A stretch of 64,000 bases of DNA from Ruminococcaceae bacterium AM07-15 (GTDB taxonomy: Bacteria > Bacillota > Clostridia > Oscillospirales > Butyricicoccaceae). The notes under the pieces were generated by a model. The model did no database searches. It saw nothing but the letters and a program-made list of their open reading frames with translations, and had not been told where the DNA came from. Position numbers and translations under genes: made by a program. Location of the stretch: NCBI GenBank assembly GCA_003477405.1, contig QUDE01000004.1, forward strand, positions 1-64,000, given 5' to 3'. Shown piece after piece: positions 39,603-46,597 of the stretch (position 1 is the stretch's first letter; every line of letters begins with the position of its first letter).

Positions 39603-40085
39603 ATGAAGGTACCCTTTTTCATCACCCGCAGCAGCCATTATGATCCCATTGTGGCGGTGCGGTTTATTGTGCTGTTCAATGCAGTGACACTGGGATTTCA
39701 GAGTGTTTCGGGCATTGGGCGGAGCCAGTCGGTGGATTTCATCAGCGAAGGGGGCCGCAACGACTATCCCATCCGCATTCCCAAACCCCAGACCGAGCCC
39801 CACCGGCTCACCTTCAAGCGGGGCTACCAGATGCGCAAGCTGAGCATCGCCGGTCTGTTGGCCGGGTATGTGGGCAGCCAGGCCATCGAGGCCAAGGACG
39901 CCCTGGGCCTGATCCTGGTGCTGGACGAAAGCCAGAGCATCAAAGCGATTTATTCCTTTATTTCCCAGGGCGTTGTGGAATGGGAGGTCAGCAATCTGGA
40001 CGCCACCCGCTCCGAACCTTTGATTGAAACATTCACCATCACCCACAAGGGGCTGAAAAACATTCCCATTCCCTCTCTGTTCTAG
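39603..40085 (+). CDS. Inner tube protein 2 (gp19-family)
   Basis: 160 residues. VRFIVLFNAVTLGFQSVSGI, SQSVDFISEGGRNDYPIRIP and PHRLTFKRGYQMRKL match the gp19/TIGR02241 tube fold of the Afp5/Pvc5 type, which forms the first tube layer on the baseplate. AAAGGAGGAAGCGT precedes the ATG. It is more basic and longer than tube protein 1, in line with an adaptor role. Confidence 0.9.
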   Translation: MKVPFFITRSSHYDPIVAVRFIVLFNAVTLGFQSVSGIGRSQSVDFISEGGRNDYPIRIPKPQTEPHRLTFKRGYQMRKLSIAGLLAGYVGSQAIEAKDALGLILVLDESQSIKAIYSFISQGVVEWEVSNLDATRSEPLIETFTITHKGLKNIPIPSLF

Positions 40086-40122
40086 GTTCTAGTAAAAGGG
40101 AGGGCCGGAGAGGAGGAAAGGT

Positions 40123-43100
40123 ATGGGCATGGGAGGATTCAAACCGATAACCGGCACCATTGGCCGGGGGCTGGGGGAGTTCACCCTGCCTGGCAGCAAC
40201 GCGGCCTTCTGCCAGTCCATCCTGCAAAAGGGGATCACGGGAGAGGCGCTGCGCCTGGAATCCTTGTCCTATGTACTCCCCCGGGAGGGGCAGGGGCCAG
40301 AGCTGACTCCGGCGCCTCAGCAGCCGGTGGTGGTCAATCTTTTGATGCAGCTGCGGGCTTATTGCGATGAAAGCAACACCTTTCTCCGTCAGCAGCACAA
40401 TTTGCAGCTTCAGCTGACCCGTCAGCTGGATCAGGCGCTTTCCACCGCTCGGGGCTCGGTGAGCTCCCAGGCCCAGCAGATCCGGCGGGCCGTGGAAGGG
40501 GAGATGCTCCAGGCTGGCCAGTTCCAGAAGGCTCTTTCGGAACTGACCCAACAGTTAAAAAAAAACGGCAAATCCGATGAAGCGCGGCTGATCCGGGCCG
40601 TGTTACCGGGAAGCTCTGTCCCGGTGCATGGAAGAAAGCAGGATCCTTCTGTTGGCCCAGCTTCTCCAGTTTTTTCTTTGAAGCCGGAGATTTCTGCCCC
40701 TAGCCGGACAGAGACCGAAAGAAAGCCGCAGTCTTTGCATACCACCCCCTTGACTGTAGCGCAAAAGCAAGAACAGGGGGAAACGGTGCGGGAGCAGGCT
40801 CCATCGCCTCGTGGTCTGCGGCGTCGGGAAGCCGGCCATGGCCCTCATGCACAAGGGGAGGTCCATTCCCCAAGCAAAGGGAAAACCGGACGCAGCCAGA
40901 AGAAGCGAGGGGAAAGCAGTGCCCCAACTTCCCATGGGGAAGAGATCCGGGAACCTGTTTTGTCTCAGACCGAAGAAACGAGCCGCCGCAGCGCAGCGGT
41001 GACAGGGAAAAGCTCCTGGGAGCGAAGCGCCCAATTTTCTGTTCAAGGGACACCGGAAAGTGTATCCCGGGGCTCTGCAAGCGTCGTTTCTAAGCGAGAG
41101 CATGGGAGCACAGCCCGGCCAGTTTCCGCTGGAAGCCGGGAAGTACATGGGGAAGACACAGAGAGACCGGGGGAAAAAAGCCTGCCGGTCCTTCGGACTT
41201 TTCCGGCGATTTCCCATGCTGCCGCCGTTTTTCAGCCGAAAATCCTTTCAGCAAAGGCTGGAATGCCTGGGCCGGTGGGAAATTTCCCGCCACTTGCGCC
41301 CTCTGGGGCTTTGGGAATGCCGTCCTTTTTGTCGGTTTTTCCATCTTCTTATGTGTCGTTTCCTTTTGGAGGAATTGCCAAGACCGGAGCGATATCCCCT
41401 GGGCCGCTGACTCTGGCTTCCAAAGGGGCGGCATGGGGGAGGAAAGAAGAACAGCTTTCTCTGTTTTCCGGTCGTGTTCAAGGGACGCCTTGGATCGCCT
41501 CCCCTCTTTCTGCTGAGGGAGTGATTCCTGGGCAGAAGAGCCAAAGCCCGAAGGCGGTGCATTTGCGCTTCCGGGAGATCGGTTCCAATGAAGAACCGGC
41601 TTCAGGCTATGAAGCCCGTCCGCTTTTTCCCTCAACTGGTCCCCGCACAGAATGGGCCGAGACGAGGGAAGAAGCCGGAAAAGCCCGGACTGTACTCCAG
41701 ATTGGAGAAAACAAACAGGGAACTGCTTGGGAAAGACCAGGCCAAGAAGGTGTATTTGGGCGAAAAGCGGCTTGGCCGCTGGGAGAAAAGTCGAAAAATG
41801 CTTCGGCGCCTCAGTCTGTGAGCAGCAAAACGCCAGGTCTGGGGTACCGTGGGGCCGCTACCCTTTTCCCACAGGGGCGAGCTGGGCTACATTCTTCTTT
41901 GGTCCATCGGGCCGCAGCACAAGCAGAGCAGGAGGCCGCTCTTTCGTCGGTCAGCAGTGAAGCTCGTGAGCCGGTGTATCGCACAACGCTGCCTGCTGGA
42001 GCATTGTCCCGGTCGGGTGCTTTGACGGGGACGCAGCCGGTCAGCGGTGGAGCTCGTGAGCCGGTGTATCGTACAACGCTGCCGGTTGGAGCGTTGTCCC
42101 GGTCTGGTGCTTTGGCGGGGCCGCAGCCGGTGAGCAGTGAAGCTCGTGAGCCGGTGTATCGTACAACGCTGCCGGTTGGAGCGTTGTCCCGGTCTGGTGC
42201 TTTGGCGGGGCCGCAATCGGTCAGTGGTGAAGCGCGTGAGCCGGTGTATCGCACGGCGTTGCCGGTTGGGGCGATGTCCCGGTCCAGTGCTTTGGCGGGG
42301 ACGCAACCGGTCAGCAACAGAGCTTATGAGCCAATATACCGTACGGACTTGCCGGCTGGCGTTTTTCGTTCCAATCCAGTGAATCAGGGGCGTGAGGCGT
42401 CTTCTTTCCCGCCGGGGCGGGCGGCATTGCCGCCTTCTCCCATTCCAGAACCTTCCCGGAAATGGGAAGGTCCCTCGCCTCTTCCTCTCCCGCGGCCTTG
42501 GGCCTGGGATGGAGAGCCGGTACGCCGAAGTGGGGAGACCGTTGCCATCCGGTCGGGAACAGAAAGGGGAAAATCCTTCTTTTCCTATCCATTCTCTCTT
42601 TCTTTTGTTTCTCCCACTGTTCCCGCCTTGGAAAGCGTGGCTGTCATCGGCCGCGCTTCGTCTCTGGCCCCGATGAGGGGCAAGGAGACTGCGGCCCCGG
42701 CGAGAAAGAGGACGCTCCCCTTTGCCCGTCCCTGGCGGGGCGGGGCCTGGAACGGTGGAAAGAGCTTTATGCCTTCGCCGGAAGGTCAAAGCCCTCTTTC
42801 CCATTCCAGTGGAGTTCCTCCCACGGCCTGGGAGGAAGAAGGGCCATGGGACATGGTGTTCCGCACTTCTCTGGATGCCCAGCCGGAGCAAGGGGCCGAG
42901 CAGGAAAGAGCGGAGACTCCTTCTATGGGTCCCATGATGGGGCATCTTGCTTTTGCTTTGGAGCAGGGCAAAACTCAGGAATCTGCACCATTGCAGAAAG
43001 AAGGGGCACCGGTGATTCGGCGAGGCCAGGGACTTTCCTCTCTGCTGTCTCTGGAGAACGCCCGGTCTCCTGCCAGGCCGGATGCAACTTCCCAGGCCAT

Positions 43101-43509
43101 GGTGCACACCGCCTTTTCCCCGGAGTTTTCCGAAGGAACACTGGTTTCACAGCCGGACAGATCAGGGGCTCCATCCCAGGATGCACCGAAAGGGACAGGG
43201 CAGAGCGTGGTCTATCGTCTGCCACCCCGGCCACAGAGTGCACCCCAGGAGAAGGAAGAGAGCGGAGAAGAAGTGCTGCGGGCTCAATCGGTGGACGCAG
43301 GATATGTGTCAGCCATGAACGCGGCCTATTCCTATCAGGCGCCGGAGAGCCGTCCCAGGCCGGAAGCTCCCGGGGCCATCAGCCAGGAGACCGAAGAGCG
43401 CATCATCCAGCAGGTGCTGCAGGATCTCAATTATAACCGCATGGCCGCCCAGGTGCTGGATCGGGTTGAGCGGCGGCTGCGGACAGAACGGCGGAAAATC
43501 GGCCGGTAA
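40123..43509 (+). CDS. Large low-complexity CIS protein with 30-residue repeats
   Basis: 1128 residues, rich in Pro, Ser, Arg, Gly and Glu, with no signal or membrane helix. The N-terminus (GFKPITGTIGRGLGEFTLPG) and C-terminus (QETEERIIQQVLQDLNYNRM, then VLDRVERRLRTERRKIG) look ordered, and the middle about 950 residues look disordered. About 4.6 copies of a 30-residue repeat containing EPVYRTTLPVGALSRSGAL lie at about 610-750. GAGGAGGAAAGGT precedes the ATG. It sits between the adaptor tube and Pvc7-like genes, where typical clusters have no such gene. A long flexible tape-measure-like role, tether or lumen cargo is possible. I cannot assign it. Confidence 0.75.
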   Translation: MGMGGFKPITGTIGRGLGEFTLPGSNAAFCQSILQKGITGEALRLESLSYVLPREGQGPELTPAPQQPVVVNLLMQLRAYCDESNTFLRQQHNLQLQLTRQLDQALSTARGSVSSQAQQIRRAVEGEMLQAGQFQKALSELTQQLKKNGKSDEARLIRAVLPGSSVPVHGRKQDPSVGPASPVFSLKPEISAPSRTETERKPQSLHTTPLTVAQKQEQGETVREQAPSPRGLRRREAGHGPHAQGEVHSPSKGKTGRSQKKRGESSAPTSHGEEIREPVLSQTEETSRRSAAVTGKSSWERSAQFSVQGTPESVSRGSASVVSKREHGSTARPVSAGSREVHGEDTERPGEKSLPVLRTFPAISHAAAVFQPKILSAKAGMPGPVGNFPPLAPSGALGMPSFLSVFPSSYVSFPFGGIAKTGAISPGPLTLASKGAAWGRKEEQLSLFSGRVQGTPWIASPLSAEGVIPGQKSQSPKAVHLRFREIGSNEEPASGYEARPLFPSTGPRTEWAETREEAGKARTVLQIGENKQGTAWERPGQEGVFGRKAAWPLGEKSKNASAPQSVSSKTPGLGYRGAATLFPQGRAGLHSSLVHRAAAQAEQEAALSSVSSEAREPVYRTTLPAGALSRSGALTGTQPVSGGAREPVYRTTLPVGALSRSGALAGPQPVSSEAREPVYRTTLPVGALSRSGALAGPQSVSGEAREPVYRTALPVGAMSRSSALAGTQPVSNRAYEPIYRTDLPAGVFRSNPVNQGREASSFPPGRAALPPSPIPEPSRKWEGPSPLPLPRPWAWDGEPVRRSGETVAIRSGTERGKSFFSYPFSLSFVSPTVPALESVAVIGRASSLAPMRGKETAAPARKRTLPFARPWRGGAWNGGKSFMPSPEGQSPLSHSSGVPPTAWEEEGPWDMVFRTSLDAQPEQGAEQERAETPSMGPMMGHLAFALEQGKTQESAPLQKEGAPVIRRGQGLSSLLSLENARSPARPDATSQAMVHTAFSPEFSEGTLVSQPDRSGAPSQDAPKGTGQSVVYRLPPRPQSAPQEKEESGEEVLRAQSVDAGYVSAMNAAYSYQAPESRPRPEAPGAISQETEERIIQQVLQDLNYNRMAAQVLDRVERRLRTERRKIGR
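41951..42370 (+). repeat. In-frame 90-bp tandem repeats
   Basis: Units begin at 41951, 42041, 42131 and 42221, with a partial at 42311. The marker CCGGTGTATC recurs at 41971, 42061, 42151 and 42241 and in diverged form at 42331. The length is a multiple of three, so copy-number change keeps the frame. Confidence 0.95.
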
Positions 43510-43542
43510 AAAAATTGAAATGACAAAAAGGGGGTATGGCCC

Positions 43543-44259
43543 ATGTGTGCGTTGGGCGGACGGTTCGGTGCGGTGGACAAGGCCACATTCACTATCGCCA
43601 CCAAACAAAAAAGCGATGGAAAATGGGAATCCGAAGGGCCTTATCCTGTGCTGTTCAACCCATCCAGCCTGAAGGTGAGCGCCACCACGCAGGTGAAGCG
43701 GGAAGAAGGGGTCGCCAACGAAAAAACCCCGGAGACCGCAGCGGCCGACGGCAAGATTCTGCCCCGGGGCATTGGGGAACAACAGGTGGATATCACCTTG
43801 ATTTTCAACATTGTGGAAGAATACAACGCCAAAACCGACGGGGTGGAGTTCAAGGCTCTGGCCACGGCGGCCACCAGTATTGTCACCAGCCTGATCGGCA
43901 GCGGCGACAAGATCGGCCAGGCGGAAAGTGCTTTGAGTGATTTGATCAAAAAGACCGATTTTACCAGTCTGAGTTTGTTCAACGAGGATCTGTGCTGTTA
44001 TACCCCCTTGATGAAGGCCGCCCACAAGCAGGTGCCGGTGATATTTACCTGGGGCAATATGGCCTATAAAGGGATCATCACCAAGATTCAGACGACTTTT
44101 AATTATTTTTCTAGCCAGGGAGCGCCGCTGGGGGCCGAAGTCTCTTTGTCCATGGTGACCAAAACCAATGCGGATCCTTTGGAGCAAAGCGATTCCACCT
44201 CGGATATGCTGAAAATGGTGGAAAAGGCGGGAAAATTTCTCCGGTCTCTGCCCATTTGA
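43543..44259 (+). CDS. CIS tube-terminus/baseplate protein (Pvc7/Afp7-like)
   Basis: 238 residues. YPVLFNPSSLKVSATTQVKR, then LPRGIGEQQVDITLIFNIVE and LMKAAHKQVPVIFTWGNMAY, are typical of the CIS tube protein family whose members join the tube to the spike hub. The usual C-terminal LysM domain of Pvc7 is absent, and the protein ends soon after the tube-like domain. AAAAAGGGGG lies 8 nt before the ATG. An LysM domain does appear later in the cluster, in the pseudokinase protein. Confidence 0.85.
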   Translation: MCALGGRFGAVDKATFTIATKQKSDGKWESEGPYPVLFNPSSLKVSATTQVKREEGVANEKTPETAAADGKILPRGIGEQQVDITLIFNIVEEYNAKTDGVEFKALATAATSIVTSLIGSGDKIGQAESALSDLIKKTDFTSLSLFNEDLCCYTPLMKAAHKQVPVIFTWGNMAYKGIITKIQTTFNYFSSQGAPLGAEVSLSMVTKTNADPLEQSDSTSDMLKMVEKAGKFLRSLPI

Positions 44260-44292
44260 CCGGTTTGATGAAAAGCGAAGGGAGGAGAGAGC

Positions 44293-45393
44293 GTGACCCT
44301 CAACGATGCGGCCCAAAAATTCAATAATTTTCAGCGGCCAGTGGCTTATTTCCATGTCAACGGTTCTCTTCTTCCGGGAGAGCAGCTGATCTATACCAGC
44401 ATTCAGGTGAATATGTCCACCGGCATGGAGGCCAGCGATTGCACGCTGGAAGTGGTGGGCCAGTATTCCCGTTTTGAAGATGGGAAACTCCAGATGGATA
44501 CCTCTTTGGATAAGCTGGTGCTGGGGGCCAAGCTGGAGGTTTTTCTGGGCTATGGCGAAAGCAAAAACGCGCAATCGGTGTTTGTGGGCTATATCTCCTC
44601 CCAGGAAATCGACATCCAGGGAGATCGGGTGGCCGTGATCGTCACCGCCATGGACTGCAAGCAATTTATGATGAGCAGCTATCGCTCCTTGCAGAAAAAG
44701 GGCATCACCAAATACTCCGAAGCGGTGAACGATGTGCTGAAAAACTACACCGCTCTTTACAAAAGCAAGCAGGTGGAAGTGAGTGCAGAGGTGCTGGCCC
44801 CTATCGAGCAGCACAACCAGAGCGATTATGATTTTGTGGTCTCCCTGGCCAAACGGCTGAATTACCTTTTTTATGTGGTACAGGATACGGTGTATTTCGT
44901 CAGTTATAAGAAATTCACCGACAGCCTGCTGACGGTGGAGCCGGGAGAGAATCTGCGCCGGTTTCGCCGGGAGGTTACTCTGGCCAATCAGGTGAAATCG
45001 GTGACGGTGCGCAACCACAACACAGAGGACGCAAGCAAGCCCTTTGAAGCCAAGGCCACCGCCGTCACCGGAGTGGGAGGCGGCAAAAAAGCGGGGGCCG
45101 ACGCCACCAAGCTGATCACCGCCACCATGGAAAAGGTGGTAGCCGACGGCTCGGTGCGTTCCGAGGCCGAGTCCAAAGCCCGGGCCCAGGCTTTGCTGGA
45201 TCAGATGTCCATGGGGTTCCTCACAGGAACCATCGAACTTTCGGGTATCCCCATTTTGTTCCCCGGCCATATGATCACCCTCAAGGGCTTCAATGAGGAC
45301 CTGAACCGGGATTATTTCATCACCAAAGTGGTGCATCATCTGGATCGGGATGGATTTGATACCATCGTCCACATTGCGGGAAACAAGATGTAG
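44293..45393 (+). CDS. Baseplate hub protein (gp27 / phage late control D-like)
   Basis: 366 residues. VNMSTGMEASDCTLEVVGQY, then VFVGYISSQEIDIQGDRVAV and NQSDYDFVVSLAKRLNYLFY, match the VgrG N-terminal/gp27 hub fold, which forms the trimeric ring linking tube and spike. The C-terminal GTIELSGIPILFPGHMITLK resembles the late control D end. The GTG start follows GGGAGGAGAG. The spike is encoded separately right after it, so the VgrG-type fusion is split here. Confidence 0.9.
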   Translation: MTLNDAAQKFNNFQRPVAYFHVNGSLLPGEQLIYTSIQVNMSTGMEASDCTLEVVGQYSRFEDGKLQMDTSLDKLVLGAKLEVFLGYGESKNAQSVFVGYISSQEIDIQGDRVAVIVTAMDCKQFMMSSYRSLQKKGITKYSEAVNDVLKNYTALYKSKQVEVSAEVLAPIEQHNQSDYDFVVSLAKRLNYLFYVVQDTVYFVSYKKFTDSLLTVEPGENLRRFRREVTLANQVKSVTVRNHNTEDASKPFEAKATAVTGVGGGKKAGADATKLITATMEKVVADGSVRSEAESKARAQALLDQMSMGFLTGTIELSGIPILFPGHMITLKGFNEDLNRDYFITKVVHHLDRDGFDTIVHIAGNKM

Positions 45394-45408
45394 CAGAGGA
45401 GGAAGAAC

Positions 45409-46155
45409 ATGAGCATCTTCGAAATGCTGGCCCAGGAGCATGAGGACCAGTCCTTCTGCGGCATCACGGTGGGCATCGTCAGCGACATCAAGGACCCGGA
45501 GAAAAAGAACCGGGTGAAAGTCCGGCTGCTCAACCGCACCGATTCCCTCCAGGAGACCGATTACATCCGGGTGATGACTCCCATGGCCGGCAAGGATTAC
45601 GGCGCCTTTTTCCTGCCGGAAGTGGGAGACGAGGTGTTGGTGGGGTTTGTGGATGGGGATTTCACCGCCCCCTATGTGCTGGGCAGCCTGTACAACACCA
45701 AAGCCCCTGGCCCGGGTAAGGTGGAGGAAGGCAAAAACCAGCTGCGCGCCATCAAATCCAAAACAGGTCATCTGATGGAGTGGAACGATGGAGAGGAAAC
45801 CCCTGGTCTGACGCTGAAAACCGCGGGGGAAAGCGCCCTTTCCATGAACGACAAGGAAAAGACCATTGCCCTCACCGACAAGGATGGAACCAATCTGCTG
45901 AAGATCGACATCGGGGGCGGCACCGTGACGCTGGAGGCCAAAACCAAACTGGTGCTCAAATGCGGCGGCGCTTCCATCGAGCTGGACGGCAGCGGCAACC
46001 AGATCATCATCAAGGCCTCGGGAAATATCAAGGTGGATGGTCAGCAGGTGGATGTCAGCGGCAAGAGCGCCGTCAATGTGAAGGCCAGCGGCCAGCTGAA
46101 TCTGGAGGCCAGCGGCGTCACCAATGTGAAGGGCGCCATGGTGAAAGTCAACTGA
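45409..46155 (+). CDS. Spike protein (gp5 OB-fold / VgrG C-terminal-like)
   Basis: 248 residues. An OB-fold (SFCGITVGIVSDIKDPEKKN, then YGAFFLPEVGDEVLVGFVDG and APYVLGSLYNTKAP) is followed by TGHLMEWNDGEETPGLTLKT and repeated beta-helical strands (NIKVDGQQVDVSGKSAVNVK). This is the needle that caps the tube tip. No lysozyme domain of the T4 gp5 type is present. AGAGGAGGAAGAAC precedes the ATG. Confidence 0.93.
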   Translation: MSIFEMLAQEHEDQSFCGITVGIVSDIKDPEKKNRVKVRLLNRTDSLQETDYIRVMTPMAGKDYGAFFLPEVGDEVLVGFVDGDFTAPYVLGSLYNTKAPGPGKVEEGKNQLRAIKSKTGHLMEWNDGEETPGLTLKTAGESALSMNDKEKTIALTDKDGTNLLKIDIGGGTVTLEAKTKLVLKCGGASIELDGSGNQIIIKASGNIKVDGQQVDVSGKSAVNVKASGQLNLEASGVTNVKGAMVKVN

Positions 46156-46171
46156 TAGGGAGGGAAAGAGG

Positions 46172-46567
46172 ATGGCACAGCTGCAAGGATGGGCTTTTCC
46201 GGTGGAAGTGGATGAAACCACAGGCCGGATCCGGATGGTGGAAGACGAAGAATGTGTCCGCCAGGATGTCCGGCTCATTGTGAAAACCGACCAGGGCGAG
46301 CGGAAAATGCGTTCCACATTCGGCGCCGGGCTCAACCAGTTCATGTTCCAGAATGTGGATCTGGTGCTGGTCAATCAGATGTCCCAGACTCTGGCCCAGA
46401 GCATCAAGCGGTGGGAAGAGCACATCAAGGGAATCAATGTGGGGGTCATGCAGTCGCCGGAAAACCGGACGGCGGTGACGGTGGACATTCAGTATGTCTC
46501 CGACATCGACCCCATCCGCCCCCAGCAGATGCGACAGGAGATGGAGCTGAACCAAGGGGACAGATGA
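46172..46567 (+). CDS. Baseplate wedge protein gp25-like
   Basis: 131 residues. GWAFPVEVDETTGRIRMVED, then VRLIVKTDQGERKMRSTFGA and LVNQMSQTLAQSIKRWEEHI, fit the GPW/gp25 family with its core Glu/Arg motif that starts sheath assembly. GGGAGGGAAAGAGG precedes the ATG. Confidence 0.93.
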   Translation: MAQLQGWAFPVEVDETTGRIRMVEDEECVRQDVRLIVKTDQGERKMRSTFGAGLNQFMFQNVDLVLVNQMSQTLAQSIKRWEEHIKGINVGVMQSPENRTAVTVDIQYVSDIDPIRPQQMRQEMELNQGDR

Positions 46568-46597
46568 CTTTAGAACACACAGGAAGGAGGAAGGACA

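Noticed and set aside
41951..42370. CRISPR-like regular repeats
   Set aside because: The repeats are 90 bp with no spacers, lie in frame within a coding region and have codon-level variation. They are protein-coding tandem repeats.
43309..46374. Open frame of 1021 codons on the minus strand
   Set aside because: It is antisense to hub, spike and Pvc7-like genes that have clear homology and ribosome binding sites. Its composition (His, Gly, Leu, Phe-rich) is that of a GC-rich antisense shadow. The same applies to 20814-23726, 57701-60124 and 46148-48061 on the minus strand and 12423-13673 on the plus strand.
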